64,000 nt of DNA from Aricia agestis. Its lineage: Eukaryota; Arthropoda; Insecta; Lepidoptera; Lycaenidae. Shown here one piece after another: positions 1-10,300 of the stretch (position 1 is the first letter of the stretch; each line of letters begins with the position of its first letter). Where the stretch lies: the NCBI RefSeq assembly GCF_905147365.1, contig NC_056420.1, forward strand, positions 5,528,001-5,592,000, read 5' to 3'. The notes under the pieces were generated by a model. It was given only the letters and a program-made list of their open reading frames with translations. It had not been told where the DNA came from and ran no database searches. Both the position numbers and the translations under genes were made by a program.

Positions 1-208
1 CATTTTAGTTCTAATACGATTCAACAGATGGCGTTTTATTTTTTACTTTATTGTAACATAGAACTAATCATACTTATTAGTTAGTATGTTTTTGTTTATA
101 GTTTTTAATACGTTAGAATATTATGTTTAATAATATTATCACTTGGTATAATAATAATCAATCTATCTTATCTTATGTAGAACTCCTACTGCATTTCTAA
201 TCCATACT
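1..208 (-). repeat. Copy of a dispersed repeat also present near 32 kb
   Basis: This stretch is the near-identical reverse complement of 31976..32163; both copies contain the phrase GCCATCTGTTGAATCG and a run of TAATAATAATC. It probably continues beyond the left edge of the window. No coding capacity is seen. Family not identified. Confidence 0.7.
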
Positions 209-220
209 ATCCATACTATC

Positions 221-545
221 CATACTAATATTATAAATGCGAAAGTATCTCTGTCTGTCTGTCTGTCTGTCTTGCTTTCACGCCAAAACTACTGAAACGA
301 TTGCAATGAAATTTTGTATACAGTTATTCTAGAGTCTGAGAAAGGACATAGGCTACATTTTGATGTGGGAAAATATCTTATTTCCATGAAAATATCGATG
401 AAAATGAATTCGCATTGCGCGTGGCCAGCGCTCATCCCGGGGGTCCTGGGTTCGAGTCCCGCAGGCGGAACAAAAAGTTTTCAATGTTCCTGAGTCTTGG
501 ATGTGTATTAAAATAAAATTTCAAAAATCTTAAACATATTTTATG
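221..545 (+). mobile_element. Chimeric non-autonomous element: Helitron-like 5' module plus tRNA-SINE 3' part
   Basis: It opens with TCCATACTAATATTATAAAT, GCGAAAGT and a (GTCT)n run, the 5' module of the Helitron-like elements in this window. From about 406 it switches to a tRNA-like segment with a clear RNA polymerase III B box (GGGTTCGAGTCCC at about 449..461). The tail AACAAAAAGTTTTCAATGTT is shared with the SINEs at 6180, 23277 and 56799. Two minus-strand copies lie at 29525..29863 and 32207..32532. No protein is encoded; apparent reading frames here come from the microsatellite. Confidence 0.7.
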
Positions 546-551
546 TATAAT

Positions 552-1422
552 ACTAGCTGTTGCCCGCGACTTCGTCCGCGTGGACTTTAGTTTATAGCGC
601 GCGGTGTCAACAAAATTTGTGTCAAATTTAAAAACTTTTTAAAACCCTGGTAAGTGCTTCCGGTGTAGCGCGGCCCTTATTTAATCAAAATACCCAAAAA
701 CAGCTATGCAGTGTGCACATAATCTATACTAATATTATAAATGCGAAAGTATCTCTGTCTGTCTGTCTGTCTGTCAGTCTCGCTTTCACGCCAAACGCCA
801 AAAGTATCTCTGTCTGTCTGTCTGTCAGTCTGTCTGTCAGTCTCGCTTTCACGCCAAACGCCAAAACTTCCGAACCGATTGTAATGAAATTTTGTATACA
901 GATAGTCTAAAGCCTGAGAAAGGACATAGGCTACTTTTTTACTGGAAAAAAGGGTTGTAAGGGGGTGAAAATGCGTAAATTTGTTCAAATTAAGTTAGTT
1001 CCAACAATTCATAATAGATGGCGCCGTGCGTCTTCTACATCGCGCTGACGCTTGCTCAAAAGTCTTTCTATAAGACGTGGTATCATCTTTTTAAGTTTCG
1101 ATTTTTTGCGATTGTTATATCTATTCTACGGTATTAAATAACTCAGTACTTTATCTGTGCAGTGACGTAACCTTAAATCTATCAATGATAAATAGTTTAT
1201 GGGTAAAGTTGTGTAATTGGAGGGCTAAATAAGCTTTAAAATTTGGCATAAAATATAAAGTTTAATATAAAAAAATGAAATACTTATTGTGTGCACACTG
1301 CACAGCTGTATTGATTTAAGGGGTACCAGGGTTTTTTTATAAAAGCTTTTGACACCAATTTTGTTGACATCGCGCGCTATAAACTGAAGTCCACGCGGAC
1401 GAAGTCGCGGGCAACAGCTAGT
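552..1422. mobile_element. Head-to-head Helitron-like composite, copy 1 (inverted relative to copies 2 and 3)
   Basis: Both ends carry the same hairpin terminus in opposite orientation: ACTAGCTGTTGCCCGCGACT at the left and its mirror ending GCGGGCAACAGCTAGT at the right. The part 723..1421 looks like a full plus-strand element. It starts TCTATACTAATATT, has a (GTCT)n run, ends in a hairpin followed by CTAG, and sits between an A and a T as Helitrons do. The part 552..722 is a 171-bp stub of a second element in the opposite orientation. The same composite recurs at 28598..29524 and 30837..31757. Confidence 0.7.
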
Positions 1423-1499
1423 AGATATATAAGACAATCCTACATGAATAAATTACAATGTTTTAAGAATCCTGTGGTACTTGGATGACAGTATCATCA

Positions 1500-1687
1500 G
1501 CGCTGAAAGAGAATCCTTTTTTTTACTTTTGTATGGGTAAACTCCTGAAACTCGGGCGCTTACCCATACAAATCACAATGAAATGTATTCTTAGTGCTGC
1601 CACTTTCACAGTGAACTCTATATGAGGGACACATACAAACCTTAATGTTTTATTACTTAGTTTTGTTACACCTTGTAGAATCAAAAT
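1500..1687 (-). mobile_element. Degenerate copy of the TGTAACAAAA foldback MITE
   Basis: It contains CAGCGCTGAAAG, the spacer TTTACTTTTGTATGGGTAAA, CTGCCACTTTCACAGTGAAC and a terminal TTTTGTTACACCTTGT. These match the arms of the better preserved 229-bp foldback at 34846..35074. No coding sequence. Confidence 0.6.
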
Positions 1688-1739
1688 CATCAAAATGTAT
1701 GGAATTGTCATAACAGGAGTAGAATGTCGACTTTAATAT

Positions 1740-2360
1740 TATCGAATGTACATAATATGTCGCAGTCGACTGGTTAAAAAAGCCGTGCAATTAAACAACT
1801 AGCCCTTTGACTGAACAGTGAACAACACCATTCAATCACACGGCTGTACGTCGTTTAGCCGACTTGTTGGCTGCAACGTTCAACACTACAGCTAGATGAC
1901 GCTTAGCCAACTGGTTAAATGGTAAATTAAGTAAGGTGACCATTAGTTTAGTGCTATTATTACACAAGCTTAATCATAACAAGCAGATTAATTGTATTCT
2001 AACTCATATTGAACACAATTATTGTAATAAATACCTTGGTGATGCATTTCTTAATCCCGTAATTTCTCCTCGAATATTAGTTTAAATTTTGATTCACTCG
2101 TATCTGCCCCCATAATTTCTGTCTCTTTAATAATACTTGTAACGTATATTTACGAAAAATATCTTAATACAACCACAAAACACCGGTTAACGCCATATTG
2201 TAAACAAAACGCACCTAGCGCCGTTGTGGTAAGCGCTGAAATAGGAGTGGATAGCCGGAGTTTTACCCGTTGACCTTGAGATTCAGCGTCGTGCGACAAG
2301 GTACTATCATAACAAAACATTGGCAACCCGTTCTTTTTAAGCGCTCGCAATAGAAATAAA
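1740..2360. other. Stretch without recognised features
   Basis: AT-rich DNA with scattered GCCGACTTG/GCCAACTGG-like words. I see no exon, RNA gene or clear repeat boundary here. Confidence 0.4.
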
Positions 2361-2361
2361 A

Positions 2362-3150
2362 TAGCAAGTTTGTTTGAACCTTTAGAAAACTCTTTGCAAA
2401 GCCTAATCTCCGAATGGCAGACGCGTTGGGACTGTTCCACCAAAGGGCGACATCTTTATAATTTTTTCCCTAATATTCGTGAACGGCTATCCAAACATTG
2501 GATGGATATTGATCACTGCGTTTCTCAATTCCTGACCGGTCATGGAAATTTTAAGGCTAAACTCTACGGATTTAATCTGGTAGCATCACCCATGTGCGAG
2601 TGCTCGACCGAAGGCAACATGTTTGAACAAACAGCTCATCATGTTCTCTGGGAGTGCAGTCTCTGGCAGGACGAAAGAACTACAATGCTAAACAACCTAC
2701 TCTGCACATCTGGTGTCGCATACTACGGTGATCTCGTGGACAGCGCTAGGATCTTCCGAGCCTTCAAGCGTTTTTGTCACAATTACTATTGGCAACAGTC
2801 TAACACAATAAATTAATTTAGCTCTATCGTAGTAGTCACTATTATTATTAACGTTTATTCCCGTGATGCTTCTCCCCTGCAGTTCTTTGACTTTCGGTCA
2901 CTGCAACTTTGTGCTGTCTCCCGCTTTATATTGGGGAGGGAATTTGGAATTCTTCCTACTCCTCCTATTTTCTTCTGATTAATTTCGTTGCGGGTCCCAA
3001 GACAGCTTTAGCATGTCCCTCGGGCTCCCTGAGATCATATCAAAGGGTTTTCGTGGTTGGATACCGCTGTCGATCCTGGCGACACAGGAGATACAGTGGT
3101 GGGAATGTGTGGTGGGCCAAAGCCCGTTATAAAATAAAATAAAAAATAGG
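2362..3150 (+). pseudogene. 5'-truncated R1-like non-LTR retrotransposon: ORF2 C-terminus and 3' UTR
   Basis: An open frame runs from about 2370 to the TAA at 2814..2816 (about 148 residues). It has the C-terminal tail typical of R1-clade non-LTR retrotransposons: FLTGHGNF, a CEC pair followed downstream by AHHVLWEC (Cys/His knuckle CxC...H...C), and SLWQDERTT. The reverse transcriptase and endonuclease are missing, as expected from incomplete target-primed reverse transcription. A 330-bp 3' UTR follows, ending in a TAAAATAAAATAAAA tail near 3150. The copy has no intact function. Clade assignment rests on motif recognition only. Confidence 0.75.
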
Positions 3151-3266
3151 GTTCCGTGTCAGCAAGGAACCCTTATAGTTTTGGTCTGTCCGTCCGTCCG
3201 TCTGTCTGTCCGCGGTTTTGCTCAAAGACTAAAGGACCTACAAAGCTGTAATTTGGCATGAATTTC
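3151..3266 (+). repeat. Fragment of a GGGTTCCGTG-type repeat with (GTCC/GTCT)n
   Basis: The words GGGTTCCGTGTCAGCAAGGA and TGTCCGTCCGTCCGTCTGTC precede a GCATGAATTTC block. They resemble the short 3' pieces of microsatellite-bearing repeats seen elsewhere in the window. It directly abuts the SINE-like copy at 3269. Confidence 0.4.
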
Positions 3267-3268
3267 AT

Positions 3269-3584
3269 ACGTGGGAGAGCCATGCTTCGGCACGAATGGG
3301 CTGGCTCGACCGGAGAAATACCACGTTCTCACAGAAAACCGGCGTGAAACAGCGCTTGCGCTGTGTTTCGCCGAGTGAGTGAGTTTACCGGAGGCCCAAT
3401 CCCCTACCCTATTCCCTTCCCTACTCTCCCCTATTCCCTTCCCTTCCCATCCCAATTCCCCCTTAAAAGGCCGGCAACGCACCTGCAGCTCTGCTGATGC
3501 TGCGAGTGTCCATGGGCAACGGAAGTTGCTTTCGATCAGGTGACCCGTTTGCTCGTTTGCCCCCTTATTTCATTTAAAAAAAAA
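3269..3584 (+). mobile_element. 300-bp SINE-like repeat, copy 1
   Basis: Best-preserved member of a ten-copy family. It begins ACGTGGGAGAGCCATGCTTC, carries CGGCTCGACCGG (a near B box), GCGCTTGCGCTGTGTTTCGC and a pyrimidine-rich block (CCCTTCCCTACTCTCCCC). It then has GGCCGGCAACGCACCTGCAG and CATCAGGTGACCCGTTTGCT, and ends TTATTTCAT plus an A tail. It has a polar structure with a 3' A tail, no terminal inverted repeat and no open frame of its own. Other copies: 14959, 18959, 22314, 23701(-), 24263, 25145, 26374(-), 27892, 35842. Confidence 0.8.
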
Positions 3585-4145
3585 TGTGCATATTAATGAT
3601 GCCGATACAATAGTACATGAAAACTTAAAAAAATATCTTTTTTTATGGTACCTTCCCTACAAATCAAGCGGGGATGAATTTTTTTTTCGCGTCCACCCCA
3701 TCGTGTGGGGTGTCGTTGGATGGGTTTTTTTAGAATATATTATGAGTATTCATAAATCATTTTCCAATTTAGGGATTCGTTTGTGAAATATTAAGTTTTA
3801 AAGTGGAAAAAATCGTAAGAGTCCAGTGTCCCCCTTTTCTACCAGCTAAACCGTTGCTTCTGGAAATATGAAAAATTCACGGGCACATATTTGAGGTCGA
3901 ATTTCGACTATTGGGCGATCTTTAGTTTATATAGTTATAAATTATAACTTATATTATGTTTACGCTGTATATATTTTGCGGAATATTGCTAAAAATGATA
4001 AAATATTTAAACAAAAATTTATTAATATTCATTATTTATTTATTTTTCATATCGATCAACGGCTCTACTCCTACTGATGATTTTAATACGTAATTGATTG
4101 ACACACCTTTTCCACAACAGTATTCCGATTAATTTGAAGCAACAA
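3585..4145. other. Intergenic stretch upstream of the lipase gene
   Basis: AT-rich sequence without repeats I can name. CATCGTGTGGGGTGTCGTTG near 3700 is locally GC-rich. No exon is visible. Confidence 0.4.
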
Positions 4146-4168
4146 GCTGATAAAAAGACATATTTAAG
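4146..4168 (+). promoter_or_regulatory. Possible lipase promoter elements (GATA-like site and TATA-like box)
   Basis: A TGATAA word (4148..4153), the core of a GATA-factor site, lies just upstream of TATTTAAG (4161..4168). This is about 100 bases before the start codon. GATA factors drive many insect gut and fat-body genes, so the pairing is plausible for a secreted lipase. Both words are common in AT-rich DNA, so this is weak inference. Confidence 0.25.
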
Positions 4169-4268
4169 AGAATCCGCGACCAAAAAGAACTTATATCAAA
4201 GAAGCTGCCTAGGTGTTTAGCTGAAAGGAATTAAAAAAGAAAAAACAGTTTGAAGAAAAAAAGCAAAA

Positions 4269-4329
4269 ATGCACCGGCCGTTTTTTAATAGTGTTGTTAA
4301 ATGGCTGGCGATTGTTTTAGTCGGTCTTG
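4269..4329 (+). CDS. Lipase exon 1 (signal peptide)
   Basis: ATG at 4269 follows an A-rich leader (AAAGCAAAAATG). The exon encodes 20 residues, starting MHRPFFNSVVKWLAIVLVGL, plus the first base of the next codon. The donor is CTTG/GTAAGT at 4330. No in-frame upstream ATG competes within the preceding 60 bases. Confidence 0.85.
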
Positions 4330-7300
4330 GTAAGTTTACATGTTTATTATATTTAACTAACACTATCATTACTATCACTACTTACTTAGTTTAAGAAAAA
4401 ATTGTTACTAACTAAATAACTAATATTTATGGATGGTAGTTCCCGAACCGGTGGTAGGCCTCATGTAGACGCGACGTTCTAAAAGTTTGTTAACCTATTT
4501 GGAAATAAATAATTTTGATTTTTGATTTTGGATGTATAGTGTCCGAAATAAATGATTATTATTGTATTTGTAGTTGTATTTATTGCTAATTCATTGCTAA
4601 CTTTTGATAGTGTAAATTAAATTACTTAAATAAAAACTCTTTGCTTTCTTTAAATTAAATTGATATTTAATTATGTAACGCTTGTATATTTTGTAATCAA
4701 TATTTTTGTTATGAGTTTTTGGTCGAGTTCTCAGTAACGATAGGCAGAACAATATCAACAGATTTTGACAAAGACACGACTGATCTTCCGTATTATCTTC
4801 ATTTTCTGGTGGTCTTCTGTGACTAAAGTCCCAACAGCGAATTGAGACACAAAATTAAATTTTAAATGTCAAAAGTATATCTATCTATACTTATAATAAA
4901 ATCGTTGAGGTAAAATTTTTGTACATTGAAAATAAACTTGAAAAAACGAGTCAGGGGCATAGTAGAAGAGTAATAGAACACATTTTAACTGTTTTTGAAA
5001 TTTTTGTTTCTCTGTCTGTTTGTCTGTTTGTCTGTTTGTACAGGCTAATCTCTGAATCCGCTGGACCGATTTCAATGAAATTTGGCATGATGATACCTTA
5101 GATCCCTGGTCAACATCTTAGATACTTTTTTTTACGACTTTAAAAAAAGCAGGAGTTAGTGTTTACTTTGCTGTTTGTGGTCAGATTTTCAAAATTATTT
5201 TTTTGTTGTATAGATTGCCCGAATTTGATACCATCTTTACAATAAAATCGGCCAAGCGCGAGTCGGACTCGCGCACGAAGGGTCCCGTACCGTTATAGAG
5301 AAAAAATAGGCCAAAAGTTGTGTTTTTGTATGGGAGCCCCCCTTAAATTTTAATTATATTCTAATTTTATTATTAATTATTAAAGTACACATATAATTAA
5401 GGATTCTGTGAAAATTTCAACTGCCTGCCTGTTGTCATTATTGATATCAAGCAAAAAAGGCCAAAAAATCATGTTTGTTGTATGGGAGCCCCCCTTAAAT
5501 ATTGATTTTATTTTGTTTTCAGTAATTGTTGTTATAGCGGCAACAGATATACATAGTCTGTGAAAATTTCAGAACTCTAGTTATAACGGTTCTTGAGATT
5601 TAGCCTGGAGACGGACAGACGGACAGACAACGAAGTCTTAGTAATAGGGTCCCGGCCGTTTTTACCCTTTTGGTACGAAACCCTAAAAACGGTGACTTGA
5701 TAAGTAATGGAATTGAAGAAACTCCTTGAAATTGTGGTTTAATTGTAGATTATGAATCTGAGAATAAAAGGTAGGTTAAAGAGGGATAGATCATTAAATC
5801 CCGTCTTCTGAAGTCTATTCTCTATCTCCGTCACATGTTCCTTTCCCCTGTCCACGCCAAGCGCGCGTCTTCGAAGAAAGGATTTTTCAAAACAATAAGT
5901 ATCTGAGGTTCAAGTTTTTGATGTAAATTAAAAATATTGTGTGTAATATAGATCTAAATAAAATAGTCGTAGATGGGTGTTCAATTTTCTAAATCTCGAT
6001 TTTAATAACATACATTCACGCGGACGAAGTTGCGGGCAACAGCTAGTAAAGTATAAATACGGTAGTAAAAAAACCGAAACCCTGAATTTAATGATTTAGA
6101 CTCTAAAGCGTAAAAATCTTAATTTTGTTTTTTTACTACCGTATAGAGATATTTTTTTTGTTCAGAAACACTCTAATAATATTAATATAATAATATCTAT
6201 GGACGCTTCACACCACGTCAGTCTGGCCCCGTGCGTACCTGAAGGACTTGTGTTACGGGTACCAAACAACGGAAATATATTACTTTTATGCTATACATAT
6301 AATACTTATTATATGATACACATATTTAATACACATCCATGAGTCATGACCCAGGAACTTTTTTTTAACTTTTTGTTCCGTCGGCAGATTCGAACTCGCG
6401 ACCCCCATCTTGAGCTACCAACACCCCACTAATTGAGCCACAGAGGTCGAACTGTGATGTGAAACTATGATCATAGCCTCGTATGAAGCTGCCTGAAGCT
6501 ACCATCCTTTCTAATTCTACCTATTTATATTTGTAGAATGACGAGGAAAATTTATGTTATACACTTTTGATGATTACTAATATTATCCTTATTAGATTAT
6601 TTAATTGTCTATTTTTATTTGTTTAAAGATAAGAGCCAAATAGATTACGGAATATTCTATGACAAGGCTTTTTTGGTCGTATGACTAACTTTCTATATTT
6701 ATAAAATGTCTAGCTGTCCCGGCAAACGTTGCTTTGCCATAATAATATAAAGTATTTCGAGCATATTATTATTTTATGTTACCATGGAAACGTCCCGTCC
6801 CGTCGCACAAACAATGGTCGCCGTCAGTCGCGAGTTGTAATAATTTACCATTATTTATTCAACAAATGCACTTATCAATAGGTACCCAGTAGCCGATTCT
6901 CAGACCCACCGAATATGCATATAAAATTTGGTTAAGATCAGTAAAGCCGTTTCGGAGGAGTACGCGGCCTAACATTGTGACACGAGAATTTAAATATAAG
7001 ATGTATTACTGAGATATAAAAATTTCCACAGCCGAACATACAACTACCTCCGTTTTGATAGTCGTTTTAAAATAGAACTAAATAACTTTCTGAAACGTGA
7101 TTTTTTAACTGAAAGTTTTTCCCGCTTAAAGTCGGTAATGAAACAGACAAAGCAGGCTAACGATGGCTAGCTAAATAATTATAATAAGGGAGTTATTTCG
7201 TATTATAGTTTGCTCCTTCAAATTTAAGTAAGGTTGAGGTTAGATTCAAACTTATAGGAAAGATACTGCCAAATAATGATTTATTGCTGATAGTTGCATC

Positions 7301-10300
7301 AAGCTCAATACATTTTTGACAATTGTCCTTTTTTTTCAGCAGTGACTGCAACGGCTATACCAGTAGAAGACAGCCCCACTGTGGTACATGTAGTAGAAGG
7401 AGGAAACCCACTATCTTTGCTGCAGAATGATGACTCCGGACAATCCTCGATCGATTACTATTTGTTTACGAGGTGAGTTTTTTTAAACTTGAGAAGTATC
7501 AAGGTACACCCGGATGGAACGAAGTTTTAAATTTCCCGCCAGTAGACGTCATCGCCACATCAACGCCCTCTGCATTCCGTCTACTTCGCAGAGGTACTAA
7601 AATGAGTATCGGTCAAAAAGTGTCGTTTTTGACCGAAAAAAAACTTTTACCAGCTAGGCCACTTTCGCAACGCGCGATAAGGAACTTCGTTCCAATGTCT
7701 AACGTGTGAAAATTCTTTGCTGTTATTCTGTATTTATTATGAATTGTGCGGATTAGCTCAAAATCAGCACATAAGGTATTGCTGTGTTAGGCATAGATAC
7801 CATGGACACGAAAAACAAAATTGTCTTTGTCATCCGTCATTTGCATTTCGATTATGCTGGACTTCTTTGCTCCCCAATACTTCTCTAAAATACTTTACTA
7901 ATGGTCAATTTTGTCTCCTTTTCGAGTACATGAATATTGTTTCTGAAGACTAAGGCCCGGTACACATTGGGCGTTTTGAAGCGCGCGCTTTGCTAACGCG
8001 TGTTTGCATGTGTACGCCTCAATAGAATCCGGGGTTCTCGAAACGCTCGTTAGCAAAGCGCGTGCTTCAAAACTCCCAATGTGTACCAGCTCTAACAACG
8101 AATACAATAATATACGAAGACGTAGTAGGTATGCGTCAATTTCAATCGTGAGACTCCCGCGACGCAGCTGTACGTGTCCAGGCTGCACTGGTCCACGACG
8201 GTCGAGCAGGTCGTGGACTACATCAGGAGCAAGACCCACTTCGTATTGAGGGTCGAGCGTTTGGAGTCCCGCCACAAAATCAATCAAGGAGCTAAATCCT
8301 TTGTGGTGAGGGTCCCGACGCATCATCTACCGACCTTCGAGAAGGAGGAGTTCTGGCCGATTGGTGTCGTCTACAGGAGGTTCCGAGGATGACTTCCGAA
8401 CACGTCGCGCCCCACGTCGCAGACAATACGTGTTTAGTGCTTAGTGTTAGTTTTAGTATAAATGTTATGTATGTTAGTCTATAAGGTATATATAATATGG
8501 ACCAAGATGCCTGATCTAAATAAATAAATAAAAAAATAAATTAATCACGCGGAGTTTCAAGCGATTAGTAGACCAAATTTCTTTTAAACTGACGTTTAAG
8601 AAAAATATCCACAGCCGAACATAATATTATAACCTCCTCCTTTTTGGAAGTCGGTTAAAAATTTTAACGTCGTTCATTAATTAAATTTTCCTCAATTATT
8701 TTAAGTCATATAATATCATTAATATCTAATCAATGCAGCTGCGATTTCCTACTAAATGTTTTGAAGTTGATAAGATAGAATGACTTAATCCATGATAACA
8801 TTACGAGTACAATAACAATGCATAATAATAACTCCCACACCGATTTCGATAACGGTGGCCGATTTCATTGAAACCAGGCCAGCTACGCAGGAGTAATTTT
8901 ATAGTGCCCAAGTATGTGCGCAGTATACAATAGCACTCTCTATTCCTTTTACTCTCATAACCCAGTGCGACGGACGACCGACACAATTGGCGAGAGATCG
9001 GGTGCAGGACCGACTTTTTAGTTTTTACATGCCCTTCCGACGCATGGATCATCTTACTTGTCAGACAATCAGGTGATCAGCCTGCACTGTCATAACCAAA
9101 CTTGGAAATAACATGTTTCCAACGCGGGAATCGAACCCACGACCAAGAGTCAAGAGCCACGCTCTTAGCCACTGGACCACGGAGGCGTTACAATGCATAC
9201 TTAATACAGTTATGTAAAGGTTTCCAAAGAAAAAAATAATTCCCATAAGAAACTTATAGGAAATGGGAATATTTTTTTCTTTGTCTCTATTTATAGTCTC
9301 TATTGAGTTAGGGTCAATACGCATTAGTAATGGGCATTAATGCTATTTTCTATTGATTTCATTAAGGTGCTTATTTTCATGTAATGCTATGTTGCATGCT
9401 ATGTGCTATTGTTTTGCTATTTGCTGAAATTCCAAAACAAATCATAATCGCAGACTATTAGTGCGCACGATAACGTATTAATTGGCAATCGTATTTTTAC
9501 CAAGTACAATAATTAATTTAATTATTATTGCTAATGTGCATTTAACAGTTAATTATAATTATTGCTAATGCTTTTTTTTCCAACACTGGCTGCAACGTAC
9601 GTTTTCCGTATTCGATTTCCGAATTCGTTTTCCGTACGGTTTTTGGAGGTTTGTTCAAATTTGGTACAAGGAAACAATTCAATGTATTCAAAGCTGCTTG
9701 TTTGCCATTGCATCAAAATATTATTACGGTACACTGACCCTTAAATTTCAAGGACCCGGCTGTGTTACTCTACTATATTATTTTATATTGTTCACTCAAT
9801 AAATTCAGGGTTACCAAATTTCTTTTCAAAATTTTTATATTGGCAATTATTGAACAAATGATATTTACGGGAAATATCAATTCCTCCTCAGATCCAACCC
9901 CACAACGGCGCAGCGTCTCTACATGAATGAGGAATCCATCAAGTCTTCGTCTTTCAACCCTGAACACCCCACCGTGGTGGTGGTACACGGTTTCCTCGGC
10001 AGCCATAATTCCGCGCTCAACCCAGCTATTAGAGACGGTAAGATGGCACCATAGTCCATACAGCATGACTTACGTAGTTATTATTTAGTAATCGGTGGCA
10101 TGACATGGTACTATCAAGGAAATTAATTCATATTATGCAAATCGATGTTACTTGGTCCGGTTATAACAAGACAAAGAAATTGACTTCATATTAAACCGAT
10201 ACGAATTATTTATTATGATATTGAATGTATTGTAACTTTTTGGTGGAAATTCATGTTTCACATGCACTTATTCCACTTTATCTATTATCAGGTGATAATG

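Noticed and set aside
704..988. Open frames rich in TDRQTDRQ or SVCLSVSL (also near 29035, 29636, 31264, 32316)
   Set aside because: They are translations of (GTCT)n microsatellites inside non-coding repeats; the same frame appears wherever the repeat is copied.
3222..3482. Minus-strand frames with SGKLTHSAKHSASAVSRRFS (also at 18912, 24240, 35809)
   Set aside because: They are the reverse strand of the 300-bp SINE-like repeat and are recurrent only because the repeat is.
6380..6449. tRNA gene on the minus strand (also at 9120..9187, 23277..23345, 51840..51912, 56995..57063)
   Set aside because: A and B boxes are present, but acceptor stems do not pair and a SINE body follows each, so these are SINE heads and not tRNA genes.
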